Assembly (NCBI RefSeq): GCF_000005505.3
Contig: NC_016132.3
Location: 19,954,501-20,018,500 of the forward strand
Length of the DNA stretch: 64,000 bases
Source: Brachypodium distachyon
Lineage: Eukaryota > Streptophyta > Magnoliopsida > Poales > Poaceae
Reading direction: 5' to 3'
In this document: one piece after another, positions 24,701 to 34,880 of the stretch
Numbering within the stretch: position 1 is the first letter of the stretch
Layout: each line of letters begins with the position of its first letter
The notes under the pieces: generated by a model
Databases searched by the model: none
The model's input: only the letters and a program-made list of their open reading frames with translations
Told to the model about the DNA's origin: nothing
Made by a program: the position numbers and the translations under genes

Positions 24701-26419
24701 GAACTTGTGTGTGGATTGATGAGAGTATGAAGCAAACAACAGCTTCCTATGTGGTTGCTGTTACTTACTCAAGATATTTGAGGCACATGGGAGTAGGGTT
24801 CCTGGTTAATCTACTGTTGAGCTTTGCAATACAACCTAACATATAGTGCGGATTACTCTTAACTGACGATTTAGTGCTAATTACACACTAAGTACTCAGC
24901 CCAGTAGAAATAAGTGCAGTACAAGCCCATTGTGCTGGCCCAAGAAAAACTTAAGTCGCATCTGCCAGGCAACAGCAGGCACAGCAGCCGTCCACGATTG
25001 TTTCATCTGCTCCTCTGCTACTCATGTCAGCCAGCGCCGCTGATCGTTGTTTGCCTGCTTGCCGCACCACCATCCCGTGAACTCATCACCAGATCACTTG
25101 TCAAGATATTCTATTATTCTCTATATACATACTGCTAGTCTGCTATTGCCTAGTGCCTTAGTTAGCAGTTACATGTGCTCAGATGAGACAAAGAGATCTA
25201 ACTCTTCTTTGCTAGCAATACTTCGTCTAATTTCAAAAATGAAGAAATATAATTTAGTATATTGCTTTATCAAACTTGAACTAGTGCAGAAAATTCAGAT
25301 CCAATCATTGGTGATCCTAGATCTAAATTAAAACTAAAGAAGTGTAGATTTCTTTTGTTGTCAAACATGAATCAGTTTCCTTATCTATGTATGTTTGAGA
25401 TAAGCTTATAGTCATATGCAATGTCATTGTCAAACATATGTTGCTATGCTATGCTATTTGAAACTTCACTAAATTTCATCTGTGATCATTGTCAAACGTA
25501 TGTCATCATTGATAACAATGACACGTACCTGCTGAGATGTTGTGGTGAGTTGCTGCTGCAAATCCTGGAGCCTGGCCTTGTGTGACAGGAATTCTGTATC
25601 AGTTTCCTCCTCCACGGGCGGTGGCTTTGTTGCGACCAAACCATTCACCACGGTCTGCTTCAAATCCTTAAACATCCCAAACAAGTCTCTCCCAGCTTTC
25701 GCTGGCACCGGCATAGTGGCGACATTCGCAGTGGTAGTCCAGTACCGCGGTGCCTCACCTTCAAAGGCAGGTATGGCACCAGGCTGAGTAAGGAACGTGC
25801 GGAGGTCAGAGCTTCTGCCAACAACAGGATGCGCGGCAAGCCGGCGGAGGTAGCGCTGGAGCGCAGTACATCGCTGGTTCACGAAGTCGTGGCGTTGCAT
25901 GACCTGGCCCTCCACAAGGCTCTTGTCGGGCCGGGTTGGCACGAACAGGCCGCGGTGGGTCGCCGCCAGGCGGTCCGCGAGGGCCACCACATCCCGAAAG
26001 CGCCGGCGCACGCGGAACTCGCCGCCGCCGCCGCCCACGAGGCTGGTGGTCACGAGGTAGGAGAAGTAGCTTCCGGAGCCTGGGATCACGCCGGCGGCCC
26101 CCGCGACGGGCTCCGCGTGCTTCTTCGGGTCGGACACGGTGATCCGGTCGAACTCGGGGGGCGCTTCGGCGGGCGCGGCTGGCGCGCGGGGGCTGGGGGA
26201 TGGGGGGATGTCATCGTCGTCCTCCTCGTCGTCGAGGAAGTCGTCGATGACGAAGGGTTCGTGGTTTGCGGCGGCGGCTGGGGAGGAAGGCGGGCGGAGG
26301 AGGGGATCAGTGGAGACAGCGGCGGGGGATGAGGAGGCGGAGTCGAGGGCGAGGGTTTCGAGGTCGTCACCCGCGGCGCAGACGGAGGCAGCCGGCGGCG
26401 AGGTCGAGGCGGCCATCAT
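21734..26419 (-). CDS. SNX2: Sorting nexin 2 (PX-BAR retromer-associated protein)
   Basis: Peripheral endosomal protein that binds phosphoinositides and shapes tubules for vacuolar sorting and plasma-membrane recycling together with SNX1 and retromer. Five exons in frame: 25529..26419, 23505..23714, 23135..23395, 21907..21993, 21734..21814, giving 509 residues. The N-terminus is Ala/Pro/Ser-rich with an acidic DDEEDDDD tract. The PX domain follows, about residues 120-235: RRRFRD, PTRPDKS and the RYLRRLAAHP helix hold the phosphoinositide-binding basic residues. The remaining exons encode the coiled BAR domain (KLSKFEREQAT, YQKIEGLKETISAAEAAKS, ending EETQVYANRTN). Start: ATG ATG at 26419/26416. 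An in-frame ATG at 26515 would add 32 residues that do not look conserved. Confidence 0.94.
23796..23888. mobile_element. Near-perfect palindromic Stowaway MITE in SNX2 intron 1
   Basis: A 93-bp element beginning CTCCCTCCGATCCATAATAA and ending in its reverse complement, with TA at 23794-23795 and 23889-23890. The arms, over 30 bp each including GTGTCGGGGATTTAGTAC, are essentially identical, so it is young. It is in the 1.8-kb first intron (23715-25528). Confidence 0.9.
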
Positions 26420-27055
26420 GGCTGCTTGGTTCGGGGGTGCCCGGGGATGCAGGGATTGGGGCTTGGGGAATTTAGGAGGAGGGTCGTCCGCGGAGATCGG
26501 GAGATCTGAGAGCAACGATGCGAAGAGCCGATCGATAGATCGATCAGTCGAGGAGCGGCGGAAGGACTCTGTAGTCTGTACTGGCGTTGCGTGTTCCGCC
26601 GCGGCTATGCGTAAGCAAGGGGCTGAGCTAATTTGGAAAAGGTACGGCCTGAGCAGCCAATGCCAGGTGGGGCCAGAACGTTAACAAGAAACCGAAAGCT
26701 GTTCATCATATTGCACGCACGCAAGATGGTGCTGGATCTCAATAGCAGTAGCCTTTCAATGTTCCCAGTGTCAACTAAACAACAAATTTTCTTTACAACG
26801 TGAGTATACTTGTGTTGTCCTCCATCCCGGTCACTCAAGGGCAAAAGTGATAAGTTTTCTTTTCTCATTGGCAATCACGGCAACCAGTCTAATGCGTGCC
26901 GTTCACTATATTCGATCCTTTATCGAACATAGTTCATCAAATTGGACTCTGGACTCTGTAAGGATGCGTTTGGCCAAACTGAACTCTCCGTCAACGAAGG
27001 AGGGTAGGTTTCGTTGCCCTGTTTAAAATCTCTGCTGTATTTTGCAATTTTTCTA

Positions 27056-27537
27056 TCTCTAATAATAAAAGCATGAAGGGTTCCTTCATTGTCGTCCGCC
27101 GTGCATCAACTTCTGTGCATGTTCTGATTTTCCGTGTCTCCTTACACTCCATCGAACCTTCCTTTTCCTATTTTCACAGCGCTGCCTTCTCGGGCCGCTG
27201 CCGCCGACTCAACTGCCCGCGCAGCACCTCCCTGCGGTGACCGCTCTCGATACGCGTCGGCGCCAGATTAGATTATCGTGCAAGAAACGAGCAAAGGGGT
27301 TCAGGGCTGATCGGCGCTATCCACCGTTTCTCGTGCACTGCACCACCGCGTGCTCTGACGCCGGCCACGGCCGGCGAGCGGTGTGGACTGGGTGCCATGT
27401 CCGTGACCGCGGCTGCTAGCATCGGCCCCAAAATCATTTTGATTGAATGTCCAATTATATTGTTATATTTTGTATAAACATGAATTTTTGTGTGTACATG
27501 TTTAAGCGGCCGTGGCAACGCACGGATACTGTACTAG
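27056..27537 (+). mobile_element. Short non-autonomous Helitron
   Basis: The element begins TCTCTAATAATAAAAGCA after an A and ends GTACTAG before a T, so it sits in an A|T target with no duplication, as Helitrons do. Eight bases before the terminal CTAG is a hairpin, CCGTG-gcaacg-CACGG (27510-27525), the standard 3' signal; the GCAACGCACGG wording is common in grass Helitrons. At 482 bp it has no Rep/helicase gene. The GC-rich interior (27180-27420) may be a captured fragment but I cannot name its source. It lies about 640 bp upstream of the SNX2 start codon. Confidence 0.78.
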
Positions 27538-28239
27538 TATTACTATTATGACCCTGTGTCATTATTTATTCTATTTATTATTAATTTCAAAATTGCAAGG
27601 CTAATGCATATGTTAGGTTGATGTTGTAATATGACTAAATTAAACGAAGTTCAAATGGATTTGACATGATTTTGTATTCACTAATCATTACGAGTTAAGC
27701 AGGCACTATGTGAAATTGTGAAGGCTAGGCAACTAGAAGAAAAGCAAACCACGATTATTATTCAAGATGGTAGTATTTATCAGATGTGTACATCTCCACC
27801 TCAGAGTTTGCATAGCAATTCGGCCTTCGCAGTCCAAGTATGCTTCACAGGATGATCAGCTTCAATAACCAGCACACATTCTACTGTCAGGGAAAGACAC
27901 AAGGGACCACCAATTAGTGGGCATTTCTGATCATTATTTCTCAACGAGACCACAAATTGAGCAAACTATGTTATTTAAGACTATGGGTCTCAAGATGAAG
28001 CCTACACGTCAAAAACTTGCTTAGATCTTTAACAAAAACAAATAAAAAAACATATATTTGTGTACACTGTATCAGTACATAATACTGGTACATTCTATTC
28101 TCTTATAGTCCACCCGTTGTGCTATGGATGGCCTGGAGTTTGATTTTAGGGCACTATTATTAAGACCCAGTTATGTCAAGGCCTCAAGGGCAATCACCAG
28201 TAACGCTGTACAGTTCTCTCCTCTTACAAAAAGAACACT

Positions 28240-28312
28240 ACTGGCGTTTGTTGTAAAAAATAAACCCTTCCAAAAAACTACCACTGGCGTTTGTTGTAAA
28301 AAATAAACCCTT
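28240..28312. repeat. Short direct duplication, 30-bp core at 43-bp spacing
   Basis: ACTGGCGTTTGTTGTAAAAA followed by ATAAACCCTT occurs at 28240 and again at 28283 without change. This is a small local duplication in non-coding DNA. Confidence 0.8.
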
Positions 28313-28469
28313 ACTGAAATTCAAACAAGCTTTAACATTGAGAAATAACTTTGGAACAACCCATGATATTGTGATTTCTGGAGTTCATTCATTTGAAGTA
28401 CCACAGATCATGGCGTTGCAAAGAAGGCTCATTTCTATCTCTCTAAAAAGGGAAGATCATGGAGTTGCA

Positions 28470-29058
28470 AAGAGGATTTTAAAATCACAGGAATAGAAAA
28501 GGTAGAGAATTGGAATGTCACGCACACTCCAGTAGATTTTTCAATGGGGTCTTACTCTTACATAATGCTTAGTATCCTTCGGCACGCCCTTTAAGAATCT
28601 TTCAAACCAAATGAGCCCTGGTATTGAGGGTCATCAACATTGAGTAATTTTAGCATGTATAACACCCAGCTTCCAAAACTGGCGACTGTAATGCCAAAAA
28701 CACTCTCAATGTGACGCATGCTATGCATAATTGTTCAACAAAGACTGAAATTGATAAATAGGAATTCAGCATTTTAGCAAACATTGTTTTGAAGGACAAG
28801 AATGGAAAAACCACATGATTGCAACGTAATATCCAATTCAAATCCAACGGGATTGAATTGCACACAAGAAAAACAAAGAAATCTTAACAAGAGGTTTGAG
28901 TCGACAGAACAAAAGATCCTAATAATGTAGTGTAAAGAATATTAGGAAATTGTCCCATGAAATTCAATTCTAAAGATCAAACAACTCACGCAGGAAAATA
29001 AAAATCCAAAGGCTTCAATCCTCCAAAATTCCTATGAAAAATCTTTGAATCAAAGAGG
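28470..29058. other. Degenerate hAT-like MITE remnants in a gene-free stretch
   Basis: AGGATTTTAAAATCACAGGAATAG near 28470 and TTCCTATGAAAAATCTTTGAATCAAAGAGGC near 29030-29058 resemble the two ends of a common grass hAT-type MITE whose termini read as 'AATCAAAGAGGC'-like sequences. The interior is not convincing and target duplications are not visible, so this may be two fragments. The remaining DNA between 27538 and 29785 holds no recognisable gene and includes the 3' UTR of the PRA1 gene. Confidence 0.35.
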
Positions 29059-29785
29059 CAGTTAATTTTGAACGACTAAGTATATCTTGACCAGAAGAAT
29101 TGTTGTTAAATTGATATGAGCGCACAGATAGAAAAATATATCGGTCCTCATCTACAGCACTCAGACAGAAGGCTAAACCCTGGAAAGCCAAGTGCATAGC
29201 TCTGGTTTAAGCCTAGGGAAATACCAATACGGAGTACCATACAGCAAAGTTCATATGTCAGTCTTATGCAGACCACCATTATCTTATTCCCCACATTAGC
29301 AATTAACGTAACCAACCTTTGAACAATAATAGTGTCATACAGATCTACTGACTTTACACGAAACTGCCAGTACCCACTGATCTCCACAAAAATTACTCAA
29401 AGCATTCACGTATAGATCATCACAAATGAAAGCAAATTAAGAAAACAAAAGATACAACGGGAGAATTGCAGTACTTTGTTTGATTATCCTCGACAACATA
29501 CCAACTGTATATCCGATAGTTCCACATCATATACGTTTATAAAAAGTAAGCCTCGAACACTAAACCTCATCACATCGTGAAACTTACAGGAGATAATTGC
29601 GCAGATCTTAGCAAAAGTCGACGCATCACTCATGATCAACAATAAACCAATAGATCTGTAACTACAGAACGATGAACTGGAGTAGAAATAGGCGACAGGT
29701 ACAACAAGATCAGATCCAGAGTAACTCCAGTTTAAGACAACTTCTCAGAGCCCAAGAAGCCTACCAGATCTTGTCGCCCGCCGCT

Positions 29786-30454
29786 TCAAACCCTAGATCC
29801 GGGTGCCCCGAGGAAGGATAGCAGACCCTGGGCGGCGCTGTTGCCGCTGGCCGCGTCGGTGTCGTCGAGGAAGAGGTCCTCGGGCATGCGGAACGCGCCG
29901 TGCGCGGCCACGATGCCGGCGCCGACGAGCATCCCGGAGATGATGAGCGACGCGACGGACGTGAAGAAGAAGGCCACGAAGGACGCGCCGACGAGCCCCA
30001 GCAGCGTCTCGCGGTCGGAGAAGGTGCGGCCGAAGAGCGTCACGGGCTGGTCGGAGGCGCGGAAGAGGTAGAGGAAGCACCACGCGGAGAGGACGCCGAG
30101 GAGGATGATGAGCGAGAAGGGGTGCGCCAGGAGCGACGCCGCGAGCGCGAAGGCCACGATGGCGGTGTAGTTGACGCGGAAGTAGGTGAGGTTGCGGCGC
30201 AGGCGGGAGGTGGCGTCGGAGACTGAGTCGGGGCGCGAGAACGCCGAGCGGTCGACCATCTCGCCCCACGGGCGCCGGTCGGACAGCGAGCGCCGCGCCG
30301 TGTCGGAGATCCGGCCCAGGAAGAGCCGGAACGCCGGCGTGGCGATCGGCGCGTCAGAGCCGCCCCCGCCCCCGCCGCCGCTGGCGGCTGCCGACCCCGC
30401 GGCCGTGGGATTAGTCACAGGGAGGAGGGGCGGCGGCGTCGGTGCGGAAGCCAT
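29786..30454 (-). CDS. PRA1 family protein (prenylated Rab acceptor)
   Basis: Small membrane protein of the endomembrane system that binds prenylated Rab GTPases and assists their delivery between ER, Golgi and endosomes. Intronless, 222 residues, starting at 30454; the frame stays open upstream but that extension looks like translated 5' UTR. The N-terminus is Ala/Pro/Gly-rich. The conserved cytosolic segment RPWGEMVDRSAFSRPDS...RLRRNLTYFRVNY is followed by two paired hydrophobic hairpins: AIVAFALAASLLAHPFSLII, LGVLSAWCFLYLF, then LGLVGASFVAFFFTSVASL and ISGMLVGAGIVAAHGAFR. The C-terminus is short and acidic (EDLFLDDTD), as in PRA1.B-type proteins. The family call is secure; the subgroup is likely B but not proven. 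Confidence 0.93.
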   Translation of the reverse strand: MASAPTPPPLLPVTNPTAAGSAAASGGGGGGGSDAPIATPAFRLFLGRISDTARRSLSDRRPWGEMVDRSAFSRPDSVSDATSRLRRNLTYFRVNYTAIVAFALAASLLAHPFSLIILLGVLSAWCFLYLFRASDQPVTLFGRTFSDRETLLGLVGASFVAFFFTSVASLIISGMLVGAGIVAAHGAFRMPEDLFLDDTDAASGNSAAQGLLSFLGAPGSRV

Positions 30455-32819
30455 AGCGATGTTTTGCAACGGAATCGCAGATCTCGGCGTGCTTTGGAAC
30501 AACTGGGGAAGGGGTGTGGTGGTTGCCTTGCCTGCGTCCTGCCGCTTGGTTTGGTTTGTAGTACCCCGATGACAGTGGGTTAAGCTGTTGGACAGGTCCA
30601 CATGTCAGGGGCGACCTCCTTTTGTTCGGTGGAGTATTTTATGGGTTTCGTCGGTTGAAGAATGAGTTGTGATCCGTCTGGATTGTGAACCTGGTCTATT
30701 TGGTTGGTCCGCTTTCATTTTTGAATGGACTAATCGTAATTTCAGTCCAAATTTTAGTTCGCGTGTCTTTTACGCAGATGGCATCCTTTTTAGCGGCCAA
30801 CCCGGACCGTGGATCGTACATAGTCAGCAAAATTGACCGAGGGAAGAAACACGAGCTGGAGAGCCAGGATTGCTCAACAGAGCGAAGGAAGAAACACGCA
30901 GTGGACTGAGCTGCATCTTCCAAGGCTCCAATGTAAATTTATCTAAAAGTCGAACCTCTATGAATTGAAACTAAGCTCAATTGCGTCCTAAATCTCTGTA
31001 ATCTGTACCAGAAAAAACTAAACTCAAAACTTTCAAAGAGCCATGCTAGACACATAACATTTTCAAAGAAAAACTCAAACTCACAAGACGCGATAATTAA
31101 TGGACAACACTACCGCAAAGGACTTAAACCTCGCAAGTATGATGTCCGTATAGTGTTTCGTAGCCGAGCCATTGGAAAGAAGATCAAAAGAAAGGATATG
31201 CAAAACAAGAATACCAGTAACCAAACACGAATATAGAAACGTCACCACAGTCATAAGACCAGTGTGCAAACAACAATCTGTCGGATGAAGAATCGTCAAA
31301 CCCAGCTCCATGACGTCGATCACATGAGGAAAAAAGATACATTTATTCCTAAAGCCTTGGCTGTAAAAGAACAAAAACTAACACAATACAGTACAATGCT
31401 AATTTATAAAGCCTATCGAGATTTCTCTCGCCCCTTGATGTCATATCAGGCACCAAAGACGAGACACGTGGGTGTTAGCAAAAAAGATGATGACTTATCT
31501 CTTTTATCCACATGTGGTTAGGGTTCACAGCTGCATACTTTGTAGATCGTTGTCACTAGTGAGATTAACTTTTCAAAATGAAAATTCTACACCCTAGTCT
31601 GCCACCATGCTGAACAAGAGGGGCGCCAATCGAAGGAGGAGATGAGGTGGTAGCTGAGGAGAAAAGGAGGCGCACGCCTCTGAAACCCAATGGCCAAGGT
31701 GGTTGAGGAGGCGGGAGATGAGGCGACGAGCGGAGGGGAAGAAGAGGCGGCGCGGTAGGCGGAGGGGAAGGCAGGAGAGGGGCGGCGACCGCGTGTGGAG
31801 GAGGAAGCGACATGGGATCGTTTCTTTGTGGGGGTGGGTCTTCTTTTGGTTCGCTAGTGCGTGGTTGGATGGACGGAAATGGACGAAAATAAATGCACGA
31901 AGAGGAGCTAGAGGGGACCTTACATATCTTATGGATAGGAGAAACGCCACCCGCTGAAATTTGTTTTGCGCTGCATTAGCAAGGTGAGTGATGACCGTTG
32001 CATTTTATTGGGCCGTTGTTTGACTAGTCCCTAAGGTATGTTTGGAACCTAGGCTAGAACGGTTGTAGCCTTGCTAGGCTAGGTTTGACGTTTGGTAGAT
32101 AACAAAAATTCTAGCTTTTGAGGTCCAGCTAGCCAGATCGGGCTAGAAAAAGGTTGTTGCCGAGGAAGAGCCGATTTGGCTCGCCTCCGATGTCAAGCCC
32201 ACGTCGTTTCAAAAAATATTCAACAGCAACCGTCATACAACACGATCTCACTTTTTTGTTTGGACGTGTCTCTTGTGTCAATCCACTGAGCAACTTTTTT
32301 TGACAACAAAATATCCACGAAGCAACATTCTTTTTGTTGTTGTTCTCGACAACAATTAGAGTAAGGGCTGTCAATGCTCGATGGCACAAGTGCGTATAAA
32401 AGTAGGGCATGTATGCTGGCCTTATAGCGAAGGTCGTTGTACACTTGAACAAGTTGACACGTCAATATTTTTTGAATAGGTTCGATCGATCATGCAGGTA
32501 CGACTTAATCCTATGTTAGGAAAGTCCTCGAGGGGTTGTTAGCCAAGTGCTTGGGCCGAACGGATCTTTTCAAGACACCTTTAGAAAGAAATTCGTCGGG
32601 GCCGCCTCGTACTTGGACCGAACGCGCTTTTCCAAGTATCGAGGTTATGATATCCTCTGAACTCTAATCCAACCCTTCTTCTTCGAGCCCTCAAAACTAG
32701 AGTCCCCTAAGAGGTTTCCTCAAGGTCGGTCGACTTTTAGTCGAAAGCGGAGGTCGAGGGCGAACCTTAGAGGGAGCACTCTGGCCTTCTCCATTTGAGT
32801 TTATTCAAGTTGAGAGCGA

Positions 32820-33053
32820 GGGCCCGTTTGGTTTGCTACCAAAACATACCATGCCAATTTTTTGGTCATTGATCAAAATTTGGTGTTTGTTTGGATGGTG
32901 ACCAAATATTTGGCTAGCCAATATCCCATAGCCAACTTTAGTTTGATTTTTTTGGCCAAAATTGGCCAACTCATGGGCTAGCAAAACTATAACCAATTAT
33001 TTGGCTAACTAAATTTTTGGTAGGGCAACTTTGGACTCAAACCAAACAACCCC
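32820..33053. mobile_element. MITE with GTTTGGTTTG termini
   Basis: The 5' end (GGGCCCGTTTGGTTTG) and 3' end (CAAACCAAACAACCCC) are inverted repeats of about 16 bp with two or three mismatches. The inside contains repeated TTGGCTA/TAGCCAA blocks that pair with each other. The termini resemble grass Tourist/hAT-type MITEs, but no clean target duplication is visible, so the superfamily is left open. Confidence 0.65.
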
Positions 33054-33593
33054 TGAATGATACATGCCCCCATGAGGGGTATTTATAGTCTAGGGTAAAT
33101 GACAAAAAACCATGGCTACCCTTGAGGAAGAGAGAAAAATGGGGCAAAGTGGAAAAAGCAACCTTTTGGTCCATAGCTTTTGTGTGCGCCAAGTGTGAAA
33201 ATTAGGGATTGGTCCATGGACCAACAGTCTCATCCCCACACCTTTCTTGGTCGCTACTCAAGCTCTTTCCACCCCTTGATCATGGCATGTGAGGCTTGAC
33301 TCGTTGACTTACTTTGACCGTCGCCTAGTTGGCATGACGATGCCTTATTGGCGCTTTGAACAATCTTTGAAAATGCGGACCAAGTCGTCGTCATGTATGA
33401 TTCATGGCCCGGCCCATATAAGGGCTTTATTTTACTACAACACTTTTCTCTGCAAAACATAGTCGCTATCTTCAAACGTTTCGTTAACTCGGACATTCAA
33501 ATATAGTGCGCAGTTATCCGAACTTGTAAACATGGCACGAAGTGGCCATGCTCCACGGTCCACCAACCCGATCTCCGCGTCAATCAAGCTTGT

Positions 33594-34060
33594 TTTTTTT
33601 TTCAGAACGATCTGGCTTTATTTATTGAACGAACATATTACAACTGATCGAAAAAACCAAAACGACAACAAAGATTTTGGATAAACAAAAAATTACATCA
33701 AAAATCTTTGAAGCCAACTTCTCTAACTGTGACGAAACAGTAGAAGACCAAACATGCATAAGCTGGACTAATCTTATAGGTTTTACTGATGCATGAGCCG
33801 TCCACCGCAGCGGGTGAGAACTTAATATCGTTGAACGCGTGGTAGCCGGGGACACACCACTCGCAAGACAGATTGTCGAACCATTGAATCATCGCCGAAC
33901 CGATGGGGAAGATGACCAAAATCACGAAAGTACGAGCTGTGAGATCCCAAAACTTCATGGAGTAGACCATGATAGCCACGCCAGAGGGGGGATGGAGCTG
34001 GGAGACCAATAATCCGCACATCGTTGCCTCCACTGTTAGGCCGCCACCGCCAAAGACACA
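33594..34060 (-). other. Possible poly(A)-tailed retroinserted sequence
   Basis: On the minus strand the segment ends with AATAAATAAAGCC about 15 bp before a run of A (plus-strand T run at 33594-33602), like a reverse-transcribed RNA. Upstream on the same strand is a 112-codon open frame (33698-34033) with hydrophobic segments that I do not recognise. This could be the 3' end of an old LINE or a processed transcript. Evidence is only the tail and the polyadenylation-like signal. Confidence 0.35.
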
Positions 34061-34114
34061 AAAAATCTTACAGAGAAGGTACTAAAACGAGGTCAGATGC
34101 TGATCCATGATTTC

Positions 34115-34168
34115 CCTCACCTCCTGATCCAATTCCCCGTGACGAGGATTGGCCATCAGGAGGTGAGG
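34115..34168. repeat. Perfect 14-bp inverted repeat with inner CCAAT/ATTGG arms
   Basis: CCTCACCTCCTGAT (34115-34128) and ATCAGGAGGTGAGG (34155-34168) are exact reverse complements. Immediately inside them CCAAT and ATTGG also pair, leaving two unpaired bases and a 14-base loop. It stands alone with no element boundary, about 700 bp upstream of EXO70. Confidence 0.7.
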
Positions 34169-34880
34169 AAACCGACGAAGATGAAAACATGATTATTCTC
34201 TAGCGGCTAGGGTTTCTTCATCTCATCACGCCCAGGCTCAAGGCTTCTTGGTTGGACAACTTTAGCATTTGTTTATACCATCATTTAACAATATCAAGTC
34301 AAATACCAAATATCAAAGCCGACGTGGCTTATGATCTAAAAGTCAGAAACCAGTTTTAACCGGCCCTCACACGCGTCATTTCCCGTGGCGTGGCTTTCTG
34401 ACTTTTCCCCGTCTCTTTCCAAAAGAAAAGAAAAATACTTTTCCCCTCCGGCCCGGGCCTGAGCCGAAGCTCTGACACGTTCTATACCACAGGACCCTTG
34501 CCTTTCGCTTCCCCCGAGGCCACGCCGTTTTTATCGCCCTCGATCCCACTCATCCCGCACATCCACCGTCCGTCACGAGTTACCCGGTCCACGCGACACT
34601 ACCACTCGAGAGCGGCGCTGCCCGTGCCGAGCAGTAAAGCAGCCAGTCCACGCGCTGTCGTCCTCTGCCAGCAGAAGCAACCGCGTCCCCGCGTGGGAAG
34701 TCACCACCGGCTCATCCCTTCTCTCCACAATCCAACCACCGAGGACCGAACGGCGAAGCCGCGTGTGGAGGAGGTGGAGGCGTGGAGCCCTCGTTCAGAT
34801 CTGAGCCAGGCCGCCGTAGGAACGCCGTTTTTCCGCGAGGAGGAGGAGGAGCTCCCTCTGCCACGCAACCCCACAGAGCG

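Larger units (their letters stand above)
30455..34880. other. Intergenic region between divergent PRA1 and EXO70 genes, rich in decayed repeats
   Basis: 4.4 kb. The first ~200 bp is the PRA1 promoter and the last ~500 bp the EXO70 promoter and leader. Frames at 31565-31957 are purine-rich low-complexity (GAGG runs) and unlikely to be coding. From about 32480 to 33500 the sequence, apart from the MITE at 32820, has the feel of an old LTR (short ORFs, TATTTATAG, stepped pyrimidine tracts) but no boundaries could be set. A poly(A)-tailed insertion and a hairpin follow at 33594 and 34115. Confidence 0.45.

Noticed and set aside
31565..31957. Frames of 80-118 codons in a purine-rich tract
   Set aside because: Low-complexity GAGG/CCTC sequence; amino-acid pattern is only Arg/Gly or Leu/Pro runs.
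32480..33500. Possible old gypsy LTR around the MITE at 32820
   Set aside because: General look only; no TG...CA ends, duplication or coding remains found, so not listed as an element.
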